Origin: Cryobacterium luteum
GTDB lineage: Bacteria > Actinomycetota > Actinomycetes > Actinomycetales > Microbacteriaceae
Direction: 5' to 3'
NCBI RefSeq assembly: GCF_900110125.1
Contig: NZ_FOCN01000003.1
Location: 186,001 to 250,000 of the forward strand
Length of the DNA stretch: 64,000 nt
Positions within the stretch are counted from its first letter, which is position 1. Each line of letters starts with the position of its first letter. The notes beneath the pieces were generated by a model that did not search any database, had not been told where the DNA came from, and saw nothing but the letters and a program-made list of their open reading frames with translations. Shown piece after piece: positions 26,140-38,394 of the stretch. The translations under genes and the position numbers were made by a program.

Positions 26140-27633
26140 TCATATTTTCTTGGGCGCAGGCTGTTGACCGGGTTCGGTGTCGGTCTGATGGTCGACGCGC
26201 TCATTCAGGCTGCCGAGCAGGAAGGCTTCGCTCAGGATGGCGCGTTTGAAAACGCCAAGGTGGAGGGATTCGTTTGGACTGTGCGCCCGGGAATCCGGAT
26301 CCTCCACTCCGGTGACCAGAATCTGAGCGGTCGGAAAGACACGCACCAGGTCGGCGATGAACGGAATGGATCCGCCGACCCCGATGTCGATCGGCGGTAC
26401 ACCCCAGGCAGCGGTCATCGCGGATCGAGCCTCGGTGACTGCCCAACCGCTGGTGTCGACGAGAAACGGCTCCCCCGTGTCCGCATCGTCGATTTCGACA
26501 ATCGCGCCGAACGGGACGTTCTTGCGCAAATGCGCCTCGATCGCCACGGCGGCCTCGACCGCCGATTGCCCAGGGGCGATGCGGGTGCTGATGCGAACGC
26601 TGACCGACGGGGTGAGCGTATTGGACGCGTTGTCGACGGTGGGGGCGTCAATTCCGGTGATGGTCAGGGCAGGCTGCGACCAGATCCGGCTGAGGATGGA
26701 GCCATGACCGATCGGTGTGACGCCGGGCAACAGGCCGGTCTCCGCGCGCAACTGCGCTTCGGAATAGTCGGGGGTGGGCACATCAATGCTGGTGAGGCCG
26801 GCCACGGCCACCGAGCCGTCCTCGTGATAGAGCGTGGCGAGCAGCCTGATGGTGGCGAGCATAGCGTCGGGCACCGCTCCCCCGAACATGCCGGAGTGCG
26901 AGGCGTGTGCCAGTGTGCGCACCGTTAATCGCAGGGTGACGTTGCCGCGCAGAGCGGTCGTGATGGCCGGTGTGTTGATGTCCCAGTTGTTTGAATCAGC
27001 AACGACAATCACGTCACCGCGCAGGGATTCACGATTTTCGTCGAGAAAAGTCGCGAAGGAGCGGCTTCCAAACTCCTCCTCCCCCTCGACGAACAGGGCG
27101 ATACCCAGATCAAAATCGGCGCCCACTGCCGCGACCAGAGCGCGAATGGAGGCGACGTGCGCTATGACACCGGCCTTATCGTCGGCAGCGCCGCGCCCGT
27201 AGAGACGGTCGCCGCGCACCGTCGGTGTGAATGGGTCAGACTCCCAATCCTGATCGTGGCCGGGAGGCTGTACGTCGTGGTGGGCGTAGAGCAGCACCGT
27301 GGGGCGGCCGTTTCGAGCGGGGCGGGAGGCCAGGATTGCCGGTTGGCCCAGTTCGGTGCCCCCCGGAATGCCGGCCTGCACGATGTCGACTGATTCGAAC
27401 ACGTTGAGGCGGCGCACGAGCGAGGCGACGGCGGCGGCGCTGGCGGCGACCTCGGAACGATCGAACGTCGCCCACGACACCGAGGGGATGCGCACCAAAG
27501 CACAAAGATCGGCGATCGCGGTCGGGAGCCCCCGTTCGACCGCCGTTCGGAGGGCCTCGCGCGCCCCCGGATCGACCGCCGGCTTCAGCGTTGAGGCGTT
27601 GGGACGTGAATTTGTCTGTGGGTTACCAGTCAT
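26140..27633 (-). CDS. M20 family metallopeptidase (dipeptidase)
   Basis: Zinc-dependent exopeptidase of the M20A dipeptidase type (497 aa). The two metal-site signatures are YAHHDVQPPG (His and the catalytic Asp) and GRGAADDKAG (bridging Asp), followed by FVEGEEEFGS (catalytic and metal Glu) and late HSPNESL (His). A dimerisation lid domain occupies about residues 210-345. It is close to the cytosolic dipeptidases annotated as carnosinase-like. ATG at 27633 was chosen over the longer frame to 27738, which overlaps the divergent DUF3043 gene. The substrate is unknown. Confidence 0.92.
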   Translation of the reverse strand: MTGNPQTNSRPNASTLKPAVDPGAREALRTAVERGLPTAIADLCALVRIPSVSWATFDRSEVAASAAAVASLVRRLNVFESVDIVQAGIPGGTELGQPAILASRPARNGRPTVLLYAHHDVQPPGHDQDWESDPFTPTVRGDRLYGRGAADDKAGVIAHVASIRALVAAVGADFDLGIALFVEGEEEFGSRSFATFLDENRESLRGDVIVVADSNNWDINTPAITTALRGNVTLRLTVRTLAHASHSGMFGGAVPDAMLATIRLLATLYHEDGSVAVAGLTSIDVPTPDYSEAQLRAETGLLPGVTPIGHGSILSRIWSQPALTITGIDAPTVDNASNTLTPSVSVRISTRIAPGQSAVEAAVAIEAHLRKNVPFGAIVEIDDADTGEPFLVDTSGWAVTEARSAMTAAWGVPPIDIGVGGSIPFIADLVRVFPTAQILVTGVEDPDSRAHSPNESLHLGVFKRAILSEAFLLGSLNERVDHQTDTEPGQQPAPKKI

Positions 27634-27671
27634 ACGGGTAATCTTAAGGCACCCAATTGCAAGGATTTGAT

Positions 27672-28265
27672 GTGGCCAAGCCTCCCGTAAACCCCGACGC
27701 CCAGCCGTCGATTGAAAGTTCCGACGAGACCGCAGCACGCCTCGGGCTCACGCACAACACGGGTAAGGGTCAGGCGACCCCCACCCGTAGGAAGCAGGAA
27801 GCAGCGAACAAGCGTCCGCTGGTTCCCGACGACCGCAAGCTTGCCGCCAAGCAGGCGCGCGCCAAGTCCACGGCTGCGCGCGATGTGGCCAGGGCCGGTA
27901 TGGCCGCCGGCGTCGACAAGTACCTGCCGCTGCGGGAACGCGGCCTGCAGAAGCGGTATGCCCGCGACTACGTCGACGCACGGTTCAACGTCGGCGAGCT
28001 GATGATTCCGATCATGTTCCTGGTCATCCTGCTCACCACGATCCCCAGCGTTGATGTGTATGCCATCTTTGCGCTCTGGGCCTTCTTCATCCTCGCGGTC
28101 ATCGACTGCGTTGTGCTCGGTTTCATCCTCACCAAGAAGATCGAGGCTAAGTTTGGCAAGGACAACGCCGAGCGGGTGCGCTGGTATTCGGCCATGCGCG
28201 CGCTGCAGCTGCGGCCGATGCGTCTGCCCAAGCCGCAGGTCAAGCGCCGCCAGTACCCGGTCTGA
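27672..28265 (+). CDS. DUF3043 domain membrane protein
   Basis: Actinobacterial protein of unknown function (197 aa). A basic, Ala-rich N-terminal half (GKGQATPTRRKQEAANKRPL) precedes the conserved RDYVDARFNVGE motif, two membrane helices (about residues 110-128 and 132-153) and a basic tail (RPMRLPKPQVKRRQYPV). The GTG at 27672 has AAGGA 7 nt upstream; the TTG at 27657 is the alternative. It diverges from the M20 peptidase gene with about 38 bases between starts. Confidence 0.85.
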   Translation: MAKPPVNPDAQPSIESSDETAARLGLTHNTGKGQATPTRRKQEAANKRPLVPDDRKLAAKQARAKSTAARDVARAGMAAGVDKYLPLRERGLQKRYARDYVDARFNVGELMIPIMFLVILLTTIPSVDVYAIFALWAFFILAVIDCVVLGFILTKKIEAKFGKDNAERVRWYSAMRALQLRPMRLPKPQVKRRQYPV

Positions 28266-28277
28266 TGTCAGAGCCGG

Positions 28278-28306
28278 AGTCCGCCGTGCTGGTTGTGCGG
28301 CGGGCT
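28278..28306. terminator. Hairpin between DUF3043 and phosphodiesterase genes
   Basis: 9-bp arms with one wobble (28278-28286 and 28298-28306) at the convergent gene ends; the right arm overlaps the phosphodiesterase stop codon. No T-tract. Confidence 0.5.
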
Positions 28307-29462
28307 ATCTGGAGAAGGCGCCCGCGCGGATCAAAGGCACTCGCACTTCCTCATCGGTGAGGGAGCCGTGCTGCCCGATCATGCCGCGGGCTTTCTGATT
28401 CGCGGGTCGAGAATCGTAGTAGGCGATGGATTTGCGGGCGGCGATGACGACGTCGCCAATGCGAGGGAGCACCTCGTCGGCCACCCGGCCGTAGAGGCCG
28501 GCGGCGACCGCTTCGGCACGGGTGTAGATCCAGGCGCGGTCTCCCTGGGACTCTCGCCAGGCATCCGCCAGTGTGTCGGCGGCGCTCGAAGCAGAGCCCG
28601 CAGTCTGCTGCGGCTCCAGGTAGAGCTGCACGCAGCGAGGGTCCCCCGCGACGTGGCGCACACCGGAAATGAGCGCGGGTTCCGTGTCGAACAGGACGTG
28701 CCGGGTGCTCGGCACGTCGATCACACCGTGATCCGCGGTGAGCAGCAAGCCTTCGTCCGAGCGCAGGGTCGAGGCGAAGCGGCTCACTTCGGAGTCGAGG
28801 GTTTCGAGCTGAGCCAGCCAGCGGTCTGATTGCCAGCCGTGCGCGTGCGCGGCGACGTCGAGTTCGGCGACATAGAGGTAGATCAGTGCCGTCGGGTTTT
28901 CCGAGAGGATGCTGCGCGCCGCAGCGAAGCGGTCGGCCACCGTGTCGGCAGCAACGTATCGTGCGCCGCGGAGCACGGCCTGGGTGAAGCCGGACGCCAC
29001 GAACCGTTTCGGGCCGATGGCGAAGCTCGGCACGCTCTCGTCGGCCGCCCGTTCGAAGACGGTGCGCTCTCGCTGCCAGGTGGCCGGCCGCATGTCGCCG
29101 TCCCAGCCGGTGAGCTGGTTCACGACGCGGTCGCGGGCGCCATCGAGCACCTGGTAGCCGACCAGGCCGTGCTGGCCCGGTTCCACTCCGGTGGTCAGGG
29201 TAGCGATTCCGGCGGCGGTCGTTGCCGGGAAGACCCCGTCGATGATGCTGGACTTGTTCAGGCGGGACGACAGAAACCGGGCGTGCCCGGACCGCGCCCG
29301 GATCGAGCTGGCGCCGAGACCGTCGGCCAGAATGACCACGGCTTTGCGGACCGTGGGAAGCCCCAGCGGATTCTGCCGGGCGCAGACGGCTTCGAGGGAA
29401 CTGGTGAGAACATCGGCAAGGCGCAGAGCACTGAATTGGCGGGCCGGTAGCATGGTGGGCAT
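28305..29462 (-). CDS. Alkaline phosphatase superfamily protein (nucleotide pyrophosphatase/phosphodiesterase-like)
   Basis: 385-residue member of the type I phosphodiesterase family. Metal and nucleophile sites are visible: ILADGLG (Asp), FPATTAAGIATL (nucleophile Thr), AELDVAAHAHGW (Asp and His) and LTADHGVID (Asp-His), plus a late GQHGSLTDEE (His). There is no signal peptide, so the enzyme is probably cytoplasmic. The position beside topoisomerase IV genes is a common Microbacteriaceae arrangement. The substrate is unknown. Confidence 0.88.
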   Translation of the reverse strand: MPTMLPARQFSALRLADVLTSSLEAVCARQNPLGLPTVRKAVVILADGLGASSIRARSGHARFLSSRLNKSSIIDGVFPATTAAGIATLTTGVEPGQHGLVGYQVLDGARDRVVNQLTGWDGDMRPATWQRERTVFERAADESVPSFAIGPKRFVASGFTQAVLRGARYVAADTVADRFAAARSILSENPTALIYLYVAELDVAAHAHGWQSDRWLAQLETLDSEVSRFASTLRSDEGLLLTADHGVIDVPSTRHVLFDTEPALISGVRHVAGDPRCVQLYLEPQQTAGSASSAADTLADAWRESQGDRAWIYTRAEAVAAGLYGRVADEVLPRIGDVVIAARKSIAYYDSRPANQKARGMIGQHGSLTDEEVRVPLIRAGAFSR

Positions 29463-29581
29463 CGGGTCTCATTCTTTCACAGGGAGCAACCCGAGCCCTC
29501 CAGCGCTCGAAGGCGCCCCCGATGTAGTGCAGCCCGACCGGTTCGACCGGTTCTCGCTGCACGCCCGAAGCAGAAGTCACA

Positions 29582-32065
<2,484 letters not shown>

Positions 32066-32112
32066 CACCGTCTGGTGTGGCCGCCGCTCGACACCACCCC
32101 GAGGTGTTGCCA

Positions 32113-32195
32113 ATTCAGGAAAAACGCCCCGTTGCCGCTCCCTGAGCCGGAAAACATGGGCCGGTATTCTCGGCGACCGGGAGGATTTCCTGAAT
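32113..32195. repeat. Long-range inverted repeat between parC and parE
   Basis: Perfect 10-bp arms ATTCAGGAAA (32113-32122) and TTTCCTGAAT (32186-32195), 63 nt apart, in the 151-base gap between convergent genes. A smaller CCGGT/ACCGG stem (32161-32180) lies inside. It probably folds as a terminator for both transcripts, but no T-tract is present. Confidence 0.5.
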
Positions 32196-32216
32196 CAGCC
32201 CCCGCAGCGGTCCCGG

Positions 32217-34295
32217 CTAGACGTCGATGCGGTCCCGGGACAGCGTGTCGGAGCTGTCGATGATGAATTCCTTGCGTGGGGCCACATCGTTACCCATCAA
32301 GAGTTCGAACACCTTTCCAGCTGACTCAGCGTCGTCGACACGTACCCGCCGCAGCGTGCGGTGGGCGCGTTCCATGGTCGTGGTCGCGAGCTGGTCGGCA
32401 TCCATTTCACCGAGACCCTTGTAACGCTGGATCGGGTCCTGGTAGCGGCGGTTCTTCTTCTCGAGCGCGCTGAGCACCGCGTGGAGTTCGGTTTCCGAGT
32501 AGGTGTAGATGGTCTCGTTGGGCTTCGAGCCCGGATTCATGACGACGACCCGGTGCAGCGGCGGAACGGCGGCGAAGACTCGGCCCTCGGTGATCATCGG
32601 TCGCATGTAGCGGAAGAACAGCGTGAGGAGCAGGGTGCGGATGTGGGCGCCGTCGACATCGGCGTCGCTCATGATGATGACCTTGCCGTAGCGGGCCGCC
32701 GACAGGTCGAAGCTGCGGCCGGAGCCGGCTCCGATCACTTGGATGATCGAAGCGCACTCGGTGTTGGAAAGCATGTCTGAAACGGATGCCTTCTGCACGT
32801 TCAAAATCTTGCCACGGATGGGCAGCAGCGCCTGGTGCTCGCTGTCTCGAGCGAGCTTGGCGGTGCCGAGAGCCGAGTCGCCCTCGACGATGAAAAGCTC
32901 ACTCGTGGACACATCGTTGCTGCGGCAATCGACCAGCTTCGCCGGCAGGGACGAACTTTCCAGGGCATTCTTGCGACGCTGGGTCTCCTTGTGGGCCCGA
33001 GCGGAGATGCGCGATTTCATCTCGGCGACGATCTTATCGAGCAGCAGCGCCGACTGCGTCTTGTCGTCGCGCCTCGGTGAGGCGTACCGCACGGCCATGG
33101 CCGTGGCCACGACGTTCGCAACGATCGCGCGCACCGCCGGAGTGCCGAGCACCTCCTTGGTCTGCCCCTCGAACTGCGGTTCGGGCAGGCGCACGGTGAG
33201 CACGGCGGTGAGCCCCGCCATGACGTCGTCCTTGTCGAGCTTGTCACTGCCGACCTTTAGCCGGCGAGCGTTGAGTTCCACCTGCCCACGCAGGAACTTC
33301 AGCAGTCCCGCGTCGAATCCGGCCTGATGGGTGCCGCCCTTGGGGGTGGCGATGATGTTGACGAAGCTCTGCACGATCGTGTCGTAGCCGGTGCCCCAGC
33401 GCAGGGCGATATCAACCTGGCAGTCACGCACGAGTTCGGTCGGCACCATGGCACCCTTGTCGGTGAGCACCGGGACGGTTTCGCTGAAGGTGCCGCTGCC
33501 GGTCAGTCGCCAGGTGTCGGTGATCGGGGCATCCGTTGCGAGGTGTTCGACAAACTCGGAGATGCCGCCGTCGAACTGGAACAGGCTGGTGACCGACTCC
33601 TCGGTGCGCCGGTCTGCCACCTCGATGGCGAGGCCGGGTACGAGGAAGGCCGTCTGGCGGGCTCGATTGAGCACCTCGTCGGTCTGGAATGAGGCGCCCT
33701 TGGTGAAGATCTGGCGATCAGCCCAGTAGCGGATGCGGGTGCCGGTGACGCCGCGTTTGACCTTGCCGATCACCCGAAGTTCGCTCTGGTTCTCGAACGG
33801 AGTGAACGGCGCGTCGGGGCTTTTCTCGCCCGAATCGGCGAAGAGACCCGGTTCCCCGCGATGGAAGGACATGGCCCAGGTCTTGCCGTCACGATCGACC
33901 TCGACGTCGAGGCGCTCGGACAGGGCGTTGACGACGGATGCTCCCACCCCGTGCAGCCCGCCCGACGCGGCGTAGGACCCGCTGCCGAACTTTCCCCCGG
34001 CGTGTAGCTTGGTGAAAACCACCTCGACGCCGGTCAGGCCGGTCTTGGGCTCGATGTCGACCGGGATCCCCCGAGCTGTGTCGCGAACTTCGACGCTCTG
34101 GTCCGGGTGCAGCTCAATCTGGATGCTCGCACCGTGCCCGCCCAGGGCCTCATCGACGGAGTTGTCGATGATCTCCCAGAGGCAGTGCATGAGACCACGC
34201 GAGTCGGTGGATCCGATGTACATGCCGGGGCGTTTGCGCACTGCCTCCAGTCCCTCGAGGACTGACAGGTGGCGGGCGGAATAGTCGGAGCTCAC
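32217..34295 (-). CDS. parE: DNA topoisomerase IV subunit B (ParE/GyrB family)
   Basis: ATPase subunit partnering ParC. GHKL ATPase motifs: EIIDNSVDEAL (catalytic Glu/Asn), DTARGIPVD and GGLHGVGASVVNALS; then the transducer QTK-like loop region and the TOPRIM domain with EGDSALG and DADVDGAHIRTLLLT. The C-terminal PIQRYKGLGEMDADQL segment is canonical. The start is not settled: GTG at 34295 places Ser-Ser-Asp-Tyr-Ser just before the conserved ARHLSVLEGLEAVRKRPG; GTG 34301 and an upstream start at 34352 are also in frame. parC is on the opposite strand. Confidence 0.93.
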   Translation of the reverse strand: MSSDYSARHLSVLEGLEAVRKRPGMYIGSTDSRGLMHCLWEIIDNSVDEALGGHGASIQIELHPDQSVEVRDTARGIPVDIEPKTGLTGVEVVFTKLHAGGKFGSGSYAASGGLHGVGASVVNALSERLDVEVDRDGKTWAMSFHRGEPGLFADSGEKSPDAPFTPFENQSELRVIGKVKRGVTGTRIRYWADRQIFTKGASFQTDEVLNRARQTAFLVPGLAIEVADRRTEESVTSLFQFDGGISEFVEHLATDAPITDTWRLTGSGTFSETVPVLTDKGAMVPTELVRDCQVDIALRWGTGYDTIVQSFVNIIATPKGGTHQAGFDAGLLKFLRGQVELNARRLKVGSDKLDKDDVMAGLTAVLTVRLPEPQFEGQTKEVLGTPAVRAIVANVVATAMAVRYASPRRDDKTQSALLLDKIVAEMKSRISARAHKETQRRKNALESSSLPAKLVDCRSNDVSTSELFIVEGDSALGTAKLARDSEHQALLPIRGKILNVQKASVSDMLSNTECASIIQVIGAGSGRSFDLSAARYGKVIIMSDADVDGAHIRTLLLTLFFRYMRPMITEGRVFAAVPPLHRVVVMNPGSKPNETIYTYSETELHAVLSALEKKNRRYQDPIQRYKGLGEMDADQLATTTMERAHRTLRRVRVDDAESAGKVFELLMGNDVAPRKEFIIDSSDTLSRDRIDV

Positions 34296-34479
34296 AACCA
34301 CCAAGAATACCGGCCCTGACCGGTGGTCTGTCGCGCCGGCCCGGCCGGTCACGGGCCGCCACTCGACAGGACACGTCTACGCGGTAAGCGAAATACCGGC
34401 CGTTCATCTCGTCATTGCTGCCTTGGCGTGTTTACATTAGTGAAGAGGGTTCATGCAATTCAGTCTGGAGGAGGAGAAT

Positions 34480-34716
34480 ATGTCCCAGATCGCCACCGAA
34501 AATGGTGCAACAGACCACCAGAGCGCCCCCCACCAGCTCACCGCAGCCGACCGCTGCGACGCTTGCGGTGCCCAGGCTTACATTCGCGTGGTCGTGAAGA
34601 ACAGCGAACTGCTGTTCTGCGCCCACCACGGCCGCAAGCACCAGGAGAAGCTCGCGAGCATCGCCGAAAGCTGGCACGACGAGTCGAGCAGATTGCTCGA
34701 AGACCAACGCTCCTGA
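34480..34716 (+). CDS. DUF7455 small zinc-ribbon-like protein
   Basis: 78-residue actinobacterial protein of unknown function. The conserved core is LTAADRCDACGAQAYIRV followed by LLFCAHHGRKHQEKL, giving CxxC and CxxH metal ligands of a small ribbon. A GGAGGAGA Shine-Dalgarno precedes ATG 34480, which decides the start over 34453. In actinobacteria it is regularly found near the principal sigma factor and topoisomerase genes, as here. Followed by a strong terminator. Confidence 0.88.
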   Translation: MSQIATENGATDHQSAPHQLTAADRCDACGAQAYIRVVVKNSELLFCAHHGRKHQEKLASIAESWHDESSRLLEDQRS

Positions 34717-34752
34717 TCAGTGCTCTTCACTCCGTCGGGAGTTAGTGCACAA

Positions 34753-34800
34753 AAATGCCGCGCAGTCGGCTGGTATCCTCCAGCCACCTGCGCGGCATTT
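34753..34800. terminator. Strong bidirectional terminator
   Basis: 12-bp perfect outer stem (34753-34764 and 34789-34800) enclosing a second 6-bp stem (34768-34773 and 34780-34785). T-rich tails occur on both strands (TTTCC on plus, TTTTTG on minus). It ends both the DUF7455 gene and the GatD-like gene. Confidence 0.85.
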
Positions 34801-34824
34801 CCTTGCCCACTCGCCCGCGTTCGG

Positions 34825-35583
34825 CTATTCGGCGCTCTGGCCCAACCGAACAGCAGCGTTATTGCGTGCGGACTGGGCGATCGCATCGACGCTGGCGGCC
34901 AGGAAGCCACGTGAATACGCGAGCCCATGGCGATTGAACGCTGCCAGCAGCAGGTGGTCGGCGAGGCCAGGGTTGCGCGCCAGCACCGGACCATGCAGGT
35001 GGGTGCAGAACACCTCCCCCATGGTCAGCCCTTCGATCCGGGGACCGGTTGCCGCATCGCCGTTTCCCGTGCCGTAGACGACTCGTCCGAGCGGACTGGC
35101 TTCGGCCCCGACATAGTCACGGGCGTGGTTCTCGAACCCGATCAGCCGTCCGTACTTCGAGGCGACGATAATGTCATCGGTGGCTCGGATCGAGCGCGGT
35201 ACAGCGTGGCCGGCCACGAGCCCGAGGCCCTCCAGCACGCTGCCGTCGGCCAGGTCGATGCCCCAGCTCAGCAATTCCCAACCGGTACCAACGGCCAGGA
35301 TGGGAACACCGGAGTTCGACCAGACGCGAAGTTCCTCGACCAGGGCACGGAGGCCATCTCGGGCCGGCAGGAGCGCAGCATCCGTTCCCGACCCGATCGA
35401 CACAGCGTCGATCTGTTCGGGCAGATCGGAGCGCAAGTGCACGTCGACGACCCGTGCGTCGTGGCCACTCCAGCGCATGCGCTGGGCGAGCACCCGGGCG
35501 TTCCCGGCATCACCGTTGGTGTCGAGCAGGCGGGGCAGCAGCGAGACGACCGTGAACGGTCGCCCCAGGGAGGTGGCGGTCAT
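34825..35583 (-). CDS. GatD-like glutamine amidotransferase subunit lacking the nucleophile Cys
   Basis: Class I amidotransferase-fold protein (252 aa), the partner of the MurT-like ligase just upstream, with which it shares a 4-base ATGA overlap. In authentic GatD, glutamine is hydrolysed by a Cys in an AVCGGxQ-type nucleophile elbow, and ammonia goes to MurT, which amidates the D-Glu alpha-carboxyl of lipid II. Here the elbow reads ILAVGTGWELLSWG, with Gly99 where the Cys is expected. The catalytic-His region is kept (CTHLHGP, His197), and a different Cys (193) sits just before it. Glutaminase activity by the usual mechanism is therefore not expected. It could still hold the complex together, channel another amine or bind an amino acid. 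The fold and pairing are clear; the function is inference. Confidence 0.82.
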   Translation of the reverse strand: MTATSLGRPFTVVSLLPRLLDTNGDAGNARVLAQRMRWSGHDARVVDVHLRSDLPEQIDAVSIGSGTDAALLPARDGLRALVEELRVWSNSGVPILAVGTGWELLSWGIDLADGSVLEGLGLVAGHAVPRSIRATDDIIVASKYGRLIGFENHARDYVGAEASPLGRVVYGTGNGDAATGPRIEGLTMGEVFCTHLHGPVLARNPGLADHLLLAAFNRHGLAYSRGFLAASVDAIAQSARNNAAVRLGQSAE

Positions 35584-36866
35584 TCCGGATCCTCAGCGTT
35601 GGAGACGAGGCCGAGGTGGGCGCGGGTGCGGCGCATGCCGTCGGCAGAGAAGATGATGGTTTTCACCCCGAAGACGGGATCGGGCAGGGCCAGGAACGCG
35701 TCGAGGGCCGTCGGCACGTCCGGTTCGATGCGGTCCACGACAACGTCGTCGTAGGCGAGCTGCAGGGCGATGTCGTGAGCCTTCAGGCCCGACGCAATGA
35801 GCACATGACCCAGACCCGAGGTGTCTACCGGCCAGAAGTACGACGGATCCCGAACATCGGATCCGATGATCATCAGAATCTGCTCGGTGCCGGCCTCGAG
35901 GCTGTCAACGTTGAGTTGAAAGCTGGACGGGTTTTGAACGAGCACGAACTCAACGGTTTTGCCGCGAACGGTGACGACCTCACCGCGACCGAAAACTGCC
36001 GGCATGGCCGACAGTGCCGCACAGGCCAAGGCGGGATCGAAGCGTTCGCCGAGGGTGGCCTGGGCCGTGCTCAACGCCGTCAGCGCATCGACGGCGTAGT
36101 GGATGCCGCGCGCCGGCAGACGGATGTGGCGCCCGCCCGTCGGGAATAGCACATCGGCGTCACGACCGACCACGCGGGTCAGCTGCAGGCCGGTGCCGGC
36201 TGGCAGCCGATTCACAGCGGTGTCGGCATACCCGAGCCCGCGGGGATACTGGCCAAGCACCGCGGCGGTGACGCCGTAGCGGGCGACCTGCACGGTGGCG
36301 TCAAGGTGGGAACCGAGATCGGCGAGGTATCGGTCGTCGGCGTTGAGCACAACCGTCTCTGTGGCGCGCGCGGAAATTTTGGCGAGCAGGGCGGCGACCA
36401 TCTCGGAGTCGTGAAACCGGTCGATCTGGTCGACCATCACGTTGGTGAGGGCGACGACGCGCGGCGTCAACGATGCGGCGATCAACGCCCCGTGGCCTTC
36501 ATCCATCTCAAGTACGGCAACGTCGCCGGCGATCTGCCCGGAGAGGGTGACCCGCTCCAGAAGAGCGCTGGTCAGGCCCTGGCTGATGTTCGCCGTCGAC
36601 TGGTTGGTGAAGACGGTCAGGCCGTGGGCACGCAAAACGGCGACGAGCATTTTCGTCGTCGTCGACTTGCCGCTGGAACCCGTGACGATCACAAGCCCGA
36701 GCGGGAAACCATTGAGGGTCGACGCGAGAAAGCCGGGCGCGATGCGATTGACGATGACGCCGGGTATGGCCGAGCCGCCGCCCGGTTTGCGCCACCGAGC
36801 AAGCACCCGAACCACCCGACCGATGAGAATCGCGGGAGCGTGCCGAAAGGAACTCACGAACGGCAC
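35580..36866 (-). CDS. MurT-like Mur ligase domain protein (lipid II D-Glu modification), no Cys4 ribbon
   Basis: ATP-dependent Mur ligase family protein with a C-terminal DUF1727 domain, the architecture of MurT. The P-loop is VTGSSGKSTTT (usual form TGTNGKTT), followed by LEMDEGHGAL, VDQIDRFHD and VLNADDRYL. In typical MurT a zinc ribbon with two Cys pairs is inserted after the NADD box; this protein has no cysteines there, going straight to a short linker. The DUF1727 segment has SDVRDPSYFWPVDTSGL in place of the usual DGRDVSWxWDVD-type sequence. The GTG start at 36866 is tentative; the frame extends to 36998 inside sigA. It is followed by the GatD-like gene with a 4-base overlap. It probably acts on the D-Glu alpha-carboxyl, but the added group may not be simply ammonia. 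Confidence 0.82.
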   Translation of the reverse strand: MPFVSSFRHAPAILIGRVVRVLARWRKPGGGSAIPGVIVNRIAPGFLASTLNGFPLGLVIVTGSSGKSTTTKMLVAVLRAHGLTVFTNQSTANISQGLTSALLERVTLSGQIAGDVAVLEMDEGHGALIAASLTPRVVALTNVMVDQIDRFHDSEMVAALLAKISARATETVVLNADDRYLADLGSHLDATVQVARYGVTAAVLGQYPRGLGYADTAVNRLPAGTGLQLTRVVGRDADVLFPTGGRHIRLPARGIHYAVDALTALSTAQATLGERFDPALACAALSAMPAVFGRGEVVTVRGKTVEFVLVQNPSSFQLNVDSLEAGTEQILMIIGSDVRDPSYFWPVDTSGLGHVLIASGLKAHDIALQLAYDDVVVDRIEPDVPTALDAFLALPDPVFGVKTIIFSADGMRRTRAHLGLVSNAEDPE

Positions 36867-36900
36867 GTCACAACCCGGGCGAACCCTGTCACTGTCACGT

Positions 36901-38190
<1,290 letters not shown>

Positions 38191-38219
38191 TCGAATACCT
38201 CTCATGCGGAGTAGTACCT

Positions 38220-38250
38220 GCTTCTGGGAGCCGCAAAAGGAGCCAGAAGC
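38220..38250 (-). promoter_or_regulatory. Hairpin in the sigA 5' leader
   Basis: 8-bp perfect inverted repeat (GCTTCTGG and CCAGAAGC) whose base is 30 nt upstream of the sigA start. It could affect translation or mRNA stability. A directly repeated GGCTCC lies within it. Confidence 0.4.
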
Positions 38251-38342
38251 GTTTTTGGGCAGAACTTGGACCCATGTCAAGTCCCGGGATGCCCACACCG
38301 ATACGAAATCAGTGTGCCCCGGACCAGAACGGGTCCTAGAAA

Positions 38343-38372
38343 ATATTATTGCACGGTTTGTGTGGACGACAA
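38343..38372 (-). promoter_or_regulatory. Candidate sigA promoter
   Basis: On the minus strand TTGTCG (38372-38367), an 18-nt spacer and TAATAT (38348-38343). It would start transcription near 38336 and give a leader of about 146 nt. The AT-rich -10 region stands out from its surroundings. Confidence 0.5.
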
Positions 38373-38394
38373 GCCACGGCGCGTACTACGATCA

